Source: Streptacidiphilus sp. PB12-B1b (GTDB lineage Bacteria > Actinomycetota > Actinomycetes > Streptomycetales > Streptomycetaceae). Taken from it: a stretch of DNA of 64,000 nucleotides. A model generated the notes under the pieces. It was not told the DNA's origin. It made no database searches and saw only the letters and a program-made list of their open reading frames with translations. Made by a program: the position numbers and the translations under genes. Shown in pieces: positions 1 to 9,060 of this stretch (position 1 is the first letter of the stretch; each line of letters begins with the position of its first letter). Location of the stretch: the NCBI RefSeq assembly GCF_014084125.1, contig NZ_CP048405.1:5332001-5396000 (forward strand), given 5' to 3'.

Positions 1-1292
1 TGACCACGAGCCAGGTAGCGTCCCTCTTCCTCGCCCTAGCCGCGGTGCTGGTGCTGGCCAGGCTGCTGGGCGCGGCCGCGAGAGCCATCGGCCAGCCGGC
101 CGTCCTCGGCGAGATCCTGAGCGGCATCCTGGTGGGGCCGACGCTCTTCCACGGCGCCGTCTCCCACCTGCTGTTCCCGGTCGGGGTGCAGCCCTTCCTC
201 ACCGCGCTGGCCGATCTGGGCCTGGCGCTGTTCATGTTCCTCACCGGCGCCGAGCTGGAGCACGCCGTGGTGCGCGCGCAGGGGCGGGCCGCGGTCGGCG
301 TGGCGGCGGGCTCGGTGCTGCTGCCGCTCGGGCTCGGCTGCCTGCTGGCGACCGACCTGTTCCAGCACCACCGGGTGGGCAGCGAGGCCGCCTTCGTGCT
401 GTTCCTGGGCGCGGCCATGTCGGTGACGGCGTTCCCGGTGCTGGCGCGGATCCTCGGCGACCGGGGCATGCAGTACACCAGGATCGGCGGGACCGCGCTG
501 GCCGCCGCCGCCCTCGCGGACGTCGCGGCCTGGCTGCTGCTGGCGGCCGTGGTCATGGTCTCCGGCGGCCCCGCGCAGTGGCGGCTGCTGCTTCTGCCGG
601 TCTACCTGCTGGTGCTGATCGGCGCGGTCCGGCCGCTGCTGCGCCGACTGGTCACCGCCCGCAGGGCCACCGTGACCGGAGCCGACCCGGCCCTGCTCGC
701 GGTGGTCCTGGGCGGCCTGATGCTGTCCTGCTGGGCCACGGAGTGGATGGGCCTGCAGTTCATCTTCGGCGCGTTCCTGTTCGGCGCCGTGCTGCCGCGC
801 GGCACCTCCGGACAGGCCCCGGAGGCCGTCCTCAAGGGCCTGGGCAGCATCGGCGTGGTGTTCCTGCTGCCGGTCTTCTTCGTCATCGCGGGCCTCAAGG
901 TCAACCTGTCCCACCTCGGCGGGGAGTCGCTCGGCGAGCTGGCGCTGATCCTGCTGACGGCCGTCGCCGGGAAGGCCCTGGGCGCGTTCGCCGGAGCCCG
1001 GCTGCAGGGCCTGCCGACGCAGGAGGCCAGGACCATGGCCACGCTGATGAACGCCCGCGGCCTGACCGAGCTGGTCATCCTCTCGGTGGGCCTGCAACTG
1101 GGCGTCCTGGACCAGTCCCTGTACTCGCTGATGGTCGTCATGGCGGTGCTGACCACCTTCATGACCGGACCGATCCTGCGCCTGGTGCACCCGGACGCGA
1201 GGACCGAGGAGGAGCTGCGGCCGGCCTCCGAGGCGGAGCACGCGGACGGCCTGACCGCCGCAGGGGCCGGCCGTACCGCGCCCGGCGCCTGA
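1..1292 (+). CDS. cation:proton antiporter (CPA2/Kef type), first base cut off
   Basis: Integral membrane exchanger of the monovalent cation:proton antiporter-2 family. The protein is hydrophobic throughout, with about 12 predicted membrane segments, the early GEILSGILVGPTL segment typical of Kef/NapA-type transporters and the late NARGLTELVILSVGLQLG segment of the ion-binding core. The reading frame is open to the window edge; bases 1-2 are TG followed by ACC ACG AGC CAG, so the start codon is most likely an NTG whose first base lies just outside, giving about 430 residues, the usual family length. It converges on the polyketide genes and is separated from them by a strong hairpin. Such antiporters are often found beside polyketide clusters, where they may serve ion homeostasis or export; a role here is inference. 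Confidence 0.88.
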   Translation, partial: TTSQVASLFLALAAVLVLARLLGAAARAIGQPAVLGEILSGILVGPTLFHGAVSHLLFPVGVQPFLTALADLGLALFMFLTGAELEHAVVRAQGRAAVGVAAGSVLLPLGLGCLLATDLFQHHRVGSEAAFVLFLGAAMSVTAFPVLARILGDRGMQYTRIGGTALAAAALADVAAWLLLAAVVMVSGGPAQWRLLLLPVYLLVLIGAVRPLLRRLVTARRATVTGADPALLAVVLGGLMLSCWATEWMGLQFIFGAFLFGAVLPRGTSGQAPEAVLKGLGSIGVVFLLPVFFVIAGLKVNLSHLGGESLGELALILLTAVAGKALGAFAGARLQGLPTQEARTMATLMNARGLTELVILSVGLQLGVLDQSLYSLMVVMAVLTTFMTGPILRLVHPDARTEEELRPASEAEHADGLTAAGAGRTAPGA

Positions 1293-1322
1293 CGCCACGC
1301 CAGCCGGGCGGGCGGGCGGGCA

Positions 1323-1374
1323 CGGACGAGGCGGTCGGCACCCCACCGGGGTGGGGTGCCGACCGCCTCGTCCG
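1323..1374. terminator. strong bidirectional hairpin terminator
   Basis: A perfect inverted repeat with 24-base arms (1323-1346 and 1351-1374) and a 4-base loop lies between the convergent antiporter and oxidoreductase genes. There is no U-tract, as is common for actinomycete terminators. Confidence 0.9.
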
Positions 1375-1407
1375 CGTACGTGTCGTCCGGTCAGCTCCGG
1401 CGCGGGC

Positions 1408-2265
1408 TCACAGCGCCGCGTCCGCCAGCAGCCGGAGCTGCTCCAGCTCCGCCGAGCAGGGCAGCAGGATCAGCTCGTCGCAGCCGGCCTCCGCGTAGGC
1501 CTGGGCGGCGTCCCGGATCTGCTGGGCGTCGGTGAGGACGCCGGTCGCGGTCCGCTCGGCCTTGGCGCTGACGAACGAGTAGTAGCCGCGGAGGTAGCCG
1601 CCCGCCACCCGCCCGGCGTCCGGGCCGAGGCAGGCGTAGACCAGCGAGACCATCCGCGGCCGGTCGGTGCGCCCCTCGTCGGTCCAGGCCTGCTTCGCCC
1701 GGCGGACCAGCTCCGCGTAGGCGGTGACCGAGCTGCCGCCGGCGATCCAGCCGGTGCCGAACCTGGCCGAGCGCCGCATCGCGGCCGCCGAGTGGCCGCC
1801 GACCAGCAGCGGGATGCGGCCGTCGCGGACCGGACGCGGGCCGATGCCGGGGACCGGGCCCGCGCCGTCCCAGGTCTCCCGCAGCTCCGTCAGCAGCTGG
1901 TCGAGCAGCTTGCCCCGGCCGAGGTACTCCGCGCCGGTCGCCGCGTAGTCGTCCTCCCGGCCGCCGGCGGCGACGCCGAGCACCAAACGGCCGCCGGAGA
2001 TCGCGTCGACGGTGGCCGCCTGCTTGGCGAGCAGCGCGCCGCCGTTCCGGTACCCGGCGATCAGGATGGTGCTGGCCAGCCGTATCCGCTCGGTCACCGC
2101 CGCCGCGGCCGCCAGCGACACCAGCGACTCGTAGTTGTCGTACACCAGCCGGTCCAGGACGCCCAGGCTGGCGAAGCCGTACTGCTCGGCCAGCCGCGCC
2201 CACTGCGGCAGGGTCGTCCCGTCCTTGTCCGGGACGGTGGTGGGCAGGCCCACTCCGATCTCCAT
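1408..2265 (-). CDS. LLM-class F420/flavin-dependent oxidoreductase
   Basis: Member of the luciferase-like monooxygenase superfamily (TIM barrel), whose actinomycete members often use coenzyme F420 or FMN. The 285-residue protein starts MEIGVGLPT and carries LDRLVYDNYESL, then TERIRLASTI and the ISGGRLVLGVAAGGR segment typical of the family around residues 60-105. It is the last gene of the minus-strand polyketide operon, 24 bases after a short-chain reductase, so it probably oxidises or reduces an aromatic polyketide intermediate. The cofactor cannot be fixed from sequence. The start at 2265 has a purine-rich GGAGAAG just upstream. Confidence 0.85.
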   Translation of the reverse strand: MEIGVGLPTTVPDKDGTTLPQWARLAEQYGFASLGVLDRLVYDNYESLVSLAAAAAVTERIRLASTILIAGYRNGGALLAKQAATVDAISGGRLVLGVAAGGREDDYAATGAEYLGRGKLLDQLLTELRETWDGAGPVPGIGPRPVRDGRIPLLVGGHSAAAMRRSARFGTGWIAGGSSVTAYAELVRRAKQAWTDEGRTDRPRMVSLVYACLGPDAGRVAGGYLRGYYSFVSAKAERTATGVLTDAQQIRDAAQAYAEAGCDELILLPCSAELEQLRLLADAAL

Positions 2266-2289
2266 GGGCTTCTCCTTCCGGTCGGTCGG

Positions 2290-3027
2290 TCAGACGCCGC
2301 CGTCGACGTTGAGGGTGATGCCGCTGACGTAGCGCGAGGTGTCACCGGCGAGGAAGAGCACGGCGCCGGCGACGTCCTCCGGCTGGCAGATCCGGCCCAG
2401 CGCGGTCATGCCGACGATGCGCTGCACCGCCTCGGGCGGCAGTCCGGCGCCGGGCTCGGTCTCGGTGAGCCCCGGCGCGACCGTGTTGACCCGGATGGAG
2501 CGGGGGCCGAGCTCCTTGCACAGCGCCCGGGTGAGGCCGATCAGGGCGGCCTTGGAGGCCGTGTAGTGCACGCCGCGGACGCGGCCCCTGGTCGCCACCG
2601 ACGAGCCCACGTTGACCACCGAGGCGCCGTCCACCAGCAGGTCCAGCACGGCCTGGGTCACCAGGTAGGCGGAGGTGACGTTGTGGTCGAGCACCCGGTG
2701 CCACTCGGTCTCGGCCAGCTCGCCGAACCACACCTGGCCGTCCACCCCGACGTTGTTCACCAGCACGTCCAGGCCGCCGAGCTGCCGACCGACCTGCGTC
2801 GCCAGGGTGGCGACCTGCGCCCCGTCGGTGACGTCGGCCTGCAGCAGCAGGTGGTCCGCGCCGATCTCCTTCAGCTCCAGGGCGAGCGCGTCGGCGTCCT
2901 CCCCCGCCGTGCGGGAGACCACCACGACGCGGGCCCCCGCACGCGCGAAGGCGAGCGTCGCGGCCCGCCCGATACCTCGGGTCCCGCCCGTGATCAGCAC
3001 CCGCTTGCCCTGCAGTCCCTGGTCCAT
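2290..3027 (-). CDS. SDR-family oxidoreductase (3-oxoacyl-ACP reductase-like)
   Basis: Classical short-chain dehydrogenase/reductase of 245 residues. The Rossmann nucleotide-binding motif TGGTRGIG is at residues 13-20, NNVG near 91-94, and the catalytic Ser142, Tyr155 and Lys159 are all present (YTASK). Probably uses NADPH to reduce a keto group of the polyketide or a quinone intermediate. It shares the ELKEIG and NAxxVN-type features of the second SDR at 3815-4567 and looks like a paralogue of it. It starts 136 bases after the preceding monooxygenase gene, behind its own ribosome-binding site (AGGAGGAAG) and a palindrome that may be an operator. Confidence 0.88.
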   Translation of the reverse strand: MDQGLQGKRVLITGGTRGIGRAATLAFARAGARVVVVSRTAGEDADALALELKEIGADHLLLQADVTDGAQVATLATQVGRQLGGLDVLVNNVGVDGQVWFGELAETEWHRVLDHNVTSAYLVTQAVLDLLVDGASVVNVGSSVATRGRVRGVHYTASKAALIGLTRALCKELGPRSIRVNTVAPGLTETEPGAGLPPEAVQRIVGMTALGRICQPEDVAGAVLFLAGDTSRYVSGITLNVDGGV

Positions 3028-3039
3028 CGTCTTCCTCCT

Positions 3040-3062
3040 GATGCAGCGTCAACTGACGCATC
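3040..3062. promoter_or_regulatory. palindromic operator candidate before SDR gene
   Basis: An almost perfect 14-base palindrome (GCGTCAACTGACGC, 3046-3059) sits within a wider imperfect inverted repeat with GATGC/GCATC flanks, 13 bases upstream of the SDR start. The form suits a TetR- or MarR-type repressor site. No such regulator is encoded nearby, so the binding protein is unknown. Confidence 0.4.
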
Positions 3063-3163
3063 GCGCTACGGATGTCTGCGAATCTGCGAATGCGGGTCCG
3101 CGAAGCGGCCCGGACGGGCCGGCGGTCGCGCGGAGCGCCCGGCGCGGACGCCCCGCGCGGGTG

Positions 3164-3475
3164 TCAGTACGCGGCGTCGACCTCGTACACGCCGAACGGG
3201 ATCTCCATCCGGGTGTCCTGGTACGGCCGCAGCGGGGCGGTGTCCGCCCGGTGCTCGGAGCCCTGCTCCCAGGCCTGGAACGCCGCCAGGTCGCTCCAGC
3301 GGCTCATCACGACCAGGCCGGACGGATCGTGGGCCGAGCGCAGCAGTTCGTTGCCGAGGAGCCCGGGCACCCCCTCCATCCGCTTGCTGACCAGGTGGTA
3401 GGCCTCCTGGATGGCGGACAGCTCGGCCTGGTCACGGGCCCGCTGGTACACCATGACGCGCACTTCAGCCGGCAT
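3164..3475 (-). CDS. antibiotic biosynthesis monooxygenase (ABM) family protein
   Basis: Small ferredoxin-like-fold protein of about 103 residues. The ABM/Dabb-type signature is seen in VRVMVYQRA at the start, then LVSKRMEGVPGLLGNELLRS and VVMSRWSDLAAFQAWEQGSEH. Members include cofactor-free anthrone or quinone-forming oxygenases of aromatic polyketide pathways (ActVA-Orf6, TcmH type). An ATG at 3475 is chosen because the upstream extension in frame is low-complexity Arg/Pro sequence and the family motif begins at once after this Met. Its start lies 11 bases inside the end of the preceding ABM gene, so the two are probably translationally coupled. Confidence 0.85.
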   Translation of the reverse strand: MPAEVRVMVYQRARDQAELSAIQEAYHLVSKRMEGVPGLLGNELLRSAHDPSGLVVMSRWSDLAAFQAWEQGSEHRADTAPLRPYQDTRMEIPFGVYEVDAAY

Positions 3476-3815
3476 CGGCGGACGCCCCCTGCCTGACCGC
3501 CGCGCCCGCTCCCTCCACCTCGGCCACGATCCGCATGGTGGCGAACGTGGCCGAGGCCCGGTAGGCGTGCAGCCGTTCCCGGTGCGCGACATGGGCGCCG
3601 CTGTCCTCGAAGGCCCGGAAGCCCTCCTCGTCCAGCCAGTCGCTGATGATGAAGTAGTCGTTCTCGTCCGAGGTGCTGCGGGCCAGCCGCTGGCCCAGGT
3701 TGGCGGGGTGCCCGGTGACCGCCTCGGTGCCGTCCCGCCACTCCTGCTCGAAGCCCTCGGACATCCCCGGCTTGATCCGCATCTGCAGCAGGACCCGGAA
3801 GGTTCCGTCCGGCAT
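3465..3815 (-). CDS. antibiotic biosynthesis monooxygenase (ABM) family protein
   Basis: 116-residue ABM-type protein starting [17 protein letters not shown], with NYFIISDW-like core (NDYFIISDWLDEEGFRAFE) and a His-rich HVAHRERLHAYR segment. Likely a small cofactor-independent monooxygenase or cyclase-like enzyme acting on the aromatic polyketide. Its ATG overlaps the TGA of the upstream SDR by one base (TGATG), and its own end overlaps the next ABM start, giving an SDR-ABM-ABM block of tightly coupled genes. Two ABM proteins side by side suggest either two oxidations or a heterodimer; the sequence cannot decide. Confidence 0.85.
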   Translation of the reverse strand: MPDGTFRVLLQMRIKPGMSEGFEQEWRDGTEAVTGHPANLGQRLARSTSDENDYFIISDWLDEEGFRAFEDSGAHVAHRERLHAYRASATFATMRIVAEVEGAGAAVRQGASADAG

Positions 3816-4567
3816 CAGGAGATCCCCCCGTCGACCGCGATGGTGGCGCCGGTGACGTACCGGGACAGGTCGCTGGCCAGCCACAGAATGGCGCCCGCGA
3901 CCTCGTCGGGCAGGCCGAGCCGGCCCAGGGCGGTCTTGTCGCTGTAGCGCTTCAGCATGAGCGTGCGCTGCTCCTCGGGCAGGGCGTGCAGCGCCTCCGT
4001 CTCTATCACGCCGAGGGCCACCACGTTGATCCGGACGCCCTGCGAGCCCAGCTCCTTGGCGACCGAGCGGGTCAGGCCGATCAGCGCGGACTTGGTCGCC
4101 GTGTAGTGGGCCCGCAGCGGGATGCCGACCTCGGCCGACTTGGAGCCGATGCTGACCACCGAGGAGCCCTCGTGCAGCAGCGGCAGCGCGCCCTGGATCA
4201 CCAGGTGGGCGGCGGTGAGGTTGGTGTTGATGATCCGCTGCCACTCCGCCAGCGGGAGCTGCGCGTACGGGATGTGGCTGATCGTGCCCGCGTTGTTGAC
4301 CAGCACGTCCAGGTGGCCGTAGTGGCTGCCCACCTCGGTCAGCAGGGCCTCGATCTGGGCGGGGTCGGCCAGGTCGGCCTTGATCACGTGGTGGTCGCCG
4401 CCGATCTCCTTCAGCTCGCGTTCCAGCGACTCGACCGCCTCCCCGTCCTGCTTGTAGCAGGTGGCGACGTCGACGCCGGCCCGGGCCAGCGCGAGCACGA
4501 TGCCCCGCCCGACACCCCTGGTGCCGCCGGTGACCAGTGCCGTCTTTCCGCCGAGTTCGAGATCCAT
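3815..4567 (-). CDS. SDR-family oxidoreductase
   Basis: 250-residue short-chain reductase with TGGTRGVG at 13-20, NNAG at 91-94 and catalytic Ser142, Tyr155, Lys159 (YTATK). The C-terminus [14 protein letters not shown] is typical of ketoreductases. Residue spacing and sequence closely parallel the SDR at 2290-3027, which points to duplication within the cluster. It could reduce C-9 of the polyketide chain or a later quinone; neither is provable here. It overlaps the following ABM gene by one base and follows the DUF1772 gene by 57 bases. Confidence 0.88.
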   Translation of the reverse strand: MDLELGGKTALVTGGTRGVGRGIVLALARAGVDVATCYKQDGEAVESLERELKEIGGDHHVIKADLADPAQIEALLTEVGSHYGHLDVLVNNAGTISHIPYAQLPLAEWQRIINTNLTAAHLVIQGALPLLHEGSSVVSIGSKSAEVGIPLRAHYTATKSALIGLTRSVAKELGSQGVRINVVALGVIETEALHALPEEQRTLMLKRYSDKTALGRLGLPDEVAGAILWLASDLSRYVTGATIAVDGGIS

Positions 4568-4624
4568 CGGTTTCTCCTTGGTAGGTCGTGCGAGGATGCG
4601 GAAACGCTGTGGTGCCCCTGCCGC

Positions 4625-5086
4625 TCAGAGCAGCACGGCGAGCGCCGCGCAGTTGGCGAGCAGGGCGACGATGGTGAGCACGCTGCGCCGGTGGTTCCAC
4701 CGGCCCCAGTGCAGCCGGCGGTCCTGGGCGGCGAAGTCCGACGGCAGGTCGTCCGGGTCGAGGGTCTGGACCCACTTGTTGACCGGCACGTTCTGGGTGA
4801 GCGAGATGACGACCGTGGCCAGCGCCAGCAGCGCCGCCGCGGCGAACAGGGCCGAGGCCCAGCCGTCCCGGGTGGTGGCGGCCAGCGCCCCGTCCCCGAG
4901 CACGGTGCCGAGCAGGCACAGCGGCATCGTCGGGTCGTAGCGGGTGGCGAAGAAGGCGTGCGCGTGCACGTAGCGGTCCGCCGGCAGGGCGGCCAGCAGC
5001 GGCCACCCGCCGAGCAGGGTGCCGAGTTGGACACCGGCGGCGAGCCCGTTGAGCAGCAGCACCAGCGGGGTGAGCAGAGTGAGCAC
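4625..5086 (-). CDS. DUF1772 (anthrone oxygenase-like) membrane protein
   Basis: 153-residue protein with four predicted membrane helices. It shows the DUF1772 signature: an early loop with YVHAHAFFATRYDPTMP, NVPVNKWV in the middle and a late WGRWNHRRSVLT motif. The family includes fungal anthrone oxygenases and many actinomycete proteins in aromatic polyketide clusters, so it probably oxidises an anthrone to a quinone at the membrane. GTG is the start (5086), preceded by GGGAGGATT. A second, divergent DUF1772 gene lies at 9056-9511. Confidence 0.8.
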   Translation of the reverse strand: MLTLLTPLVLLLNGLAAGVQLGTLLGGWPLLAALPADRYVHAHAFFATRYDPTMPLCLLGTVLGDGALAATTRDGWASALFAAAALLALATVVISLTQNVPVNKWVQTLDPDDLPSDFAAQDRRLHWGRWNHRRSVLTIVALLANCAALAVLL

Positions 5087-5113
5087 CGGAATCCTCCCTG
5101 GATGCGGTCCGGT

Positions 5114-5617
<504 letters not shown>

Positions 5618-5635
5618 TCAGCTCGAACGGTGTGC

Positions 5636-6895
5636 TCAAACGGTCTGGTGGGACGAAGCGGTGCTGCCGAGCAGCAGCGCCGCGTTGAAGCCGCCGCGGC
5701 CCCGGGCCAGCACCAGGGCGGTGCGCAGCCGCGCCGACCTGGGCTCGCCGAGCACCAGGTCCAGGCCGTAGCCGGGGACCGGGGAGACCGGTCCGACGGT
5801 GTGCGGGACGATCCCGTCGCGCAGGGCCAGCGCCGCGGTCGCCACGTCCAGGGCGGCGCCGCCGCCGTAGAGGCGGCCGGTCAGCGTCTTGGGCGCGGTC
5901 ACCGGCACCTTCCCGGCGCCGAAGACCCGGCGGATCGCGTCCGCCTCCGCGGCGTCCTCCTCCGGCACGCCGGACGCGTCGGCGAAGACCACGTCGACGT
6001 CCTCCGGCGCCAGGCCGGCGTCGGCCAGGGCCAGTTCCACGGTCCGGCGCAGCGCCGGGGGCCGCGAGGAGCCGGGCAGCGGGTCGAACCCCGCCGCGTA
6101 GCCCAGGACCCGGGCGTAGCCGGCCCCCGCGCCGCGCTGCTCGGCGGAGTCCGCGCTCTCCAGGATCAGGATCGCGCCGCCCTCGCCCGGCAGGTATCCC
6201 GAGGCGTCGGCGTCGAACGGCAGGTAGGCGCGGGACGGGTCGGCCACCGTGGACAGCTTCCCGGTGCTGAGCTGGGCGGTGAAGCCGTACGGGCAAAGCG
6301 AGGCGTCGGTGCCGCCGGTGACCGCCAGCCGGGCGCCGCGCCGCAGCAGCCGCCGGCTCTGGCCGACGGCGTCCAGCCCGCCCGCCTGCTCCGAGCAGAC
6401 CACGCCGCAGGGGCCGCGCATCCCGTGCCGGATCGAGACCTGCCCGGTGGTCGCGGCGTAGAACCAGGCGATGGACTGGTAGGCCCCCACCCAGGACGGC
6501 GCGTGCTGGTAGAGGTTCTCCATCTCGTGCTGGCCGAACTCCGTCCCGCCCGAGGAGGAGGAGGTCACCACAGCCATCTCGTACTCGGGCAGCTCGCGGG
6601 GGTCGACCGCGGCGTCGGCCAGGGCGGCCTCGGTGGCCGCCAGGGCCAGGTGCGTCCAGCGGTCGGTCTGCGAGACCAGCCGGCTGGGCACCCGCTCCCG
6701 GCCGACGAAGCCCGGGACCTCCCCCGCCAGCCGGACCGGGTAGCCGGAGGCGTCGAAGTGGCTGATCCGGCCGATCCCGGACTTGCCGGCGAGCACGGCG
6801 GCCCAGTGCTCCTCGGCTCCGATGCCGGTGGGCGCGACCACCCCGAGTCCGGTGATCAGCGGACCGCGCGGGCGGCCTTTCGGCGGGCTTCCCAT
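5636..6895 (-). CDS. ketosynthase chain-length factor (KS-beta)
   Basis: 419-residue KS-beta subunit of a type II polyketide synthase. It has the thiolase-fold ketosynthase sequence but the active-site cysteine is replaced by Gln170 within CSEQAGGLDA, the hallmark of chain-length factors. It forms a heterodimer with KS-alpha and sets the number of malonyl extensions. The ATG at 6895 lies two bases after the KS-alpha stop, the usual coupled arrangement. The resemblance to spore-pigment and pentangular systems suggests a long (C20-C26) chain, but chain length cannot be read from the sequence alone. Confidence 0.95.
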   Translation of the reverse strand: MGSPPKGRPRGPLITGLGVVAPTGIGAEEHWAAVLAGKSGIGRISHFDASGYPVRLAGEVPGFVGRERVPSRLVSQTDRWTHLALAATEAALADAAVDPRELPEYEMAVVTSSSSGGTEFGQHEMENLYQHAPSWVGAYQSIAWFYAATTGQVSIRHGMRGPCGVVCSEQAGGLDAVGQSRRLLRRGARLAVTGGTDASLCPYGFTAQLSTGKLSTVADPSRAYLPFDADASGYLPGEGGAILILESADSAEQRGAGAGYARVLGYAAGFDPLPGSSRPPALRRTVELALADAGLAPEDVDVVFADASGVPEEDAAEADAIRRVFGAGKVPVTAPKTLTGRLYGGGAALDVATAALALRDGIVPHTVGPVSPVPGYGLDLVLGEPRSARLRTALVLARGRGGFNAALLLGSTASSHQTV

Positions 6896-6897
6896 GG

Positions 6898-8175
6898 TCA
6901 GCTCCTCTCGTACGGGACGACGCCGGGGCGGGCCAGCAGCATCGCGCTCTGGAACCCGCCGAACCCGCTGCCGACGCTCAGGACCACGTCCATCCGGTGG
7001 TCCCTGGCGGTGACGGGCACGTAGTCCAGGTCGCACTCCGGGTCCGCGGTGTGCAGGTTCGCGGTCGGCGGGACCACCTGGCGGTCGAGCGCGAGGGCGC
7101 AGGTCGCCACCTCGATCGACCCGATCGCCCCCAGCGAGTGGCCGACCATCGACTTGATCGAGCTGACCGGCACCTGGTAGGCGTGGTCGCCCAGGCTGCG
7201 CTTGAAGGCGGCGGTCTCGTGCCGGTCGTTCTGCTTGGTGCCCGAGCCGTGGGCGTTGATGTAGCCGACCGCGGTCGGGTCCAGCCGGGCCTGGTCCAGG
7301 GCCACCCGGATCGCCTCGGCCATCTCCTTGCCCTCGGGCTTGAGCCCGGTCATGTGGAAGGCGTTGCTGCGCCCCGCGAAGCCGACGATCTCCGCGTAGA
7401 TCCGCGCGCCGCGCCGCTCCGCCGCCTCCTTCTCCTCCAGCACCAGCACCGCGGCACCCTCGCCGAGGACGAAGCCGTCGCGGTCGCGGTCGAAGGGCCG
7501 CGAGGCGTGCTCGGGGTCGGTGCGGTTGGGGGTGGTGGCCCGGATGGCGTCGAAGCAGGCCGCGGTGATCGGGGACAGCGGGGCGTCGGTGGCGCCGGCC
7601 AGCACCAGGTCCGCGCTGCCCTCCTCGATCAGCTGCACCGCGTGGCCGATGGCGTCCAGGCCCGAGGTGCAGCCGGTGGAGATCAGGGCCACCGGGCCTT
7701 CGGCGCCGACGTCCTGGGCGACCTCGACCGCGAGCGTGCTCGGCACCATGTAGCCGTACAGGTGCGGCACCCCGTAGCTGTGGTCGACCAGCCAGTCCTT
7801 GCCGCCGTCGCTGAGGACCACGTACTCCTGCTCGAGGCCCATGGTGCAGCCGACGGCGCTGCCGATGGAGACCGCGACCCGCTCGGGCGGGGTGTCGGCC
7901 AGGCCGATCCCGCTGTCGGCCACGGCCTCCCGGGCGGAGACCACCGCGAACTGCGCGGCCCGGTCCATCCGCCGCACCTGACGGGTGGTCAGACCTGCTG
8001 CGAGCGGGTCGAAGTCCACCTCGGCCGCCACCTGGGAGCGGAACGGGGCCGGGTCGAAGAGGGTGATCCGCCGGGTCGCGGTGCGGCCGTTGGAGAGCAG
8101 GTCCCACATCGCCTCCCGGCCCACGCCGCCGGGCGCCACCGCACCGATCCCGGTGATCACGGCACGGCGGCTCAC
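6898..8175 (-). CDS. beta-ketoacyl synthase KS-alpha of type II PKS
   Basis: 425-residue ketosynthase that carries out decarboxylative condensation of malonyl-ACP units. Catalytic residues fall at the same positions as in the actinorhodin enzyme: Cys169 in [10 protein letters not shown], His309 in NAHGSGT and His346 in VGHSLGA, with Lys341 before it. It overlaps the upstream cupin gene by four bases (ATGA) and is followed directly by the chain-length factor, so cupin, KS-alpha and KS-beta are co-translated. The order cupin-KS-CLF matches the whiE spore-pigment type of cluster. Confidence 0.97.
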   Translation of the reverse strand: MSRRAVITGIGAVAPGGVGREAMWDLLSNGRTATRRITLFDPAPFRSQVAAEVDFDPLAAGLTTRQVRRMDRAAQFAVVSAREAVADSGIGLADTPPERVAVSIGSAVGCTMGLEQEYVVLSDGGKDWLVDHSYGVPHLYGYMVPSTLAVEVAQDVGAEGPVALISTGCTSGLDAIGHAVQLIEEGSADLVLAGATDAPLSPITAACFDAIRATTPNRTDPEHASRPFDRDRDGFVLGEGAAVLVLEEKEAAERRGARIYAEIVGFAGRSNAFHMTGLKPEGKEMAEAIRVALDQARLDPTAVGYINAHGSGTKQNDRHETAAFKRSLGDHAYQVPVSSIKSMVGHSLGAIGSIEVATCALALDRQVVPPTANLHTADPECDLDYVPVTARDHRMDVVLSVGSGFGGFQSAMLLARPGVVPYERS

Positions 8176-8603
8176 GGGGCACCGCCCACGTGCGGGTTGG
8201 GCCCTCCGGGGATCAGCGGCTCCTCGGTGTCGACGTGCCCCAGCTCGGGGCGGGGCGCCAGCGGCGAGAGGTGGAAGGCGCAGTACGCCTGCACGTCACC
8301 CACGTTCACCAGCCGGTGGCGTACCCCGATCGGCACCAGCAGCGAGTCGCCGGGGCCCAGCTTGACCGTCTCGTCCCCGTCCAGGGTCATCTCCAGCTCA
8401 CCCGCCACCACGTGGATGAACTCCTCGGAGTAGGGGTGGTAGTGCTCCGTCACATGTTCCGCGCGGTCCAGGTAGAGCACTCCGCCGAAGCCGGAGGTGG
8501 AGCCGGCCGTGGCCGGACTGAGGGTGACCCGGATGTCACCTCCGCGCCTGCGGTTGGGGCGTACTTCGTCCGCCGAAACCCTGAGAGCCTTCTTGCCGGT
8601 CAT
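8172..8603 (-). CDS. cupin-domain protein of polyketide cluster (WhiE-ORFII type)
   Basis: 143-residue single-domain cupin. The two cupin motifs are visible: [21 protein letters not shown] (residues about 59-78, metal-ligand His/Glu) and [12 protein letters not shown] further on. Homologues sit directly before KS-alpha in whiE-type and curamycin-type clusters; their chemistry is not settled, and roles in cyclisation or oxidation have been proposed. The ATG at 8603 is the first Met of the conserved region, with GGGAAGGA upstream. First gene of the cupin-KS-CLF-cyclase operon, downstream of SARP-type repeats. Confidence 0.88.
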   Translation of the reverse strand: MTGKKALRVSADEVRPNRRRGGDIRVTLSPATAGSTSGFGGVLYLDRAEHVTEHYHPYSEEFIHVVAGELEMTLDGDETVKLGPGDSLLVPIGVRHRLVNVGDVQAYCAFHLSPLAPRPELGHVDTEEPLIPGGPNPHVGGAP

Positions 8604-8703
8604 CGGATCCTTCCCTCGGGCAGGCCAGTGTCGACGCGGACCCGGAACGCGGTGCCGCGGGTCCGGCCGGGATCGGGCATGATGTCCGGGTCCGCATCGA
8701 CCG

Positions 8704-8754
8704 GACTCAAGCAACGTCCGGAACGGTCCCCGATGGCTCTCAAGACAGGCTCGA
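8704..8754 (-). promoter_or_regulatory. SARP-type heptamer repeats upstream of the ketosynthase operon
   Basis: Read on the minus strand, TCGAGCC (8754-8748), TTGAGAG (8743-8737) and TTGAGTC (8710-8704) fall exactly 11 and 33 bases apart, i.e. on one 11-bp helical period. TCGAG-like heptamers on this period are the known binding pattern of SARP activators such as ActII-ORF4 and DnrI. The site is about 100 bases upstream of the cupin start and could be bound by the SARP encoded at 11339-12145. Confidence 0.6.
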
Positions 8755-9055
8755 ATCGGCCTTCATCCGCAGGTGGAGCGGACCGGCCCCAGCCGGGTTC
8801 GAGTCGCCTGCTAGCGGCGGGGTGAGGATGGTTCCCGGGAGCGAGCCGCTCCCTCGCCCGCACCCCCGGCGGGCGCCTGCCGCGGGCGGGCCGCGTGACC
8901 GGATCTGTCCCCCGGATCCGGACCGGCCCGCCCGCCGGGAGCGCGTCGGCGCCGCGCCGACGTGACCACCCGTCAGCGCGGCGCCGGTACCGGGCCCCGG
9001 TGGGCCCCTTGCTGTGCGGGGCCGTTCAGTGCGGAGCCCGTCAGTGCAGGGCCGT
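8755..9055. other. intergenic region between two polyketide operons
   Basis: No convincing gene. It contains a small hairpin (8-base arms 8942-8949 and 8953-8960) that may end or attenuate the DUF1772 transcript, and the 15-base repeats described separately at its right end. The upstream half of the ketosynthase promoter lies in its left part. Confidence 0.5.
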
Positions 9056-9060
9056 TCAGT
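9016..9060. repeat. three 15-bp tandem repeats at the 3' end of a DUF1772 gene
   Basis: Three imperfect copies of a 15-base unit, GCGGGGCCGTTCAGT, at 9016-9030, 9031-9045 and 9046-9060. The last copy contains the stop codon of the DUF1772 gene and the other copies repeat that stop in register, so the array looks like local duplication of the gene's end. Confidence 0.75.

Noticed and set aside
36..1346. Long open frame on the minus strand opposite the antiporter
   Set aside because: Antisense shadow of a GC-rich gene: Gln/Arg/Gly-rich, no family pattern, and the plus-strand gene has clear membrane-protein sequence.
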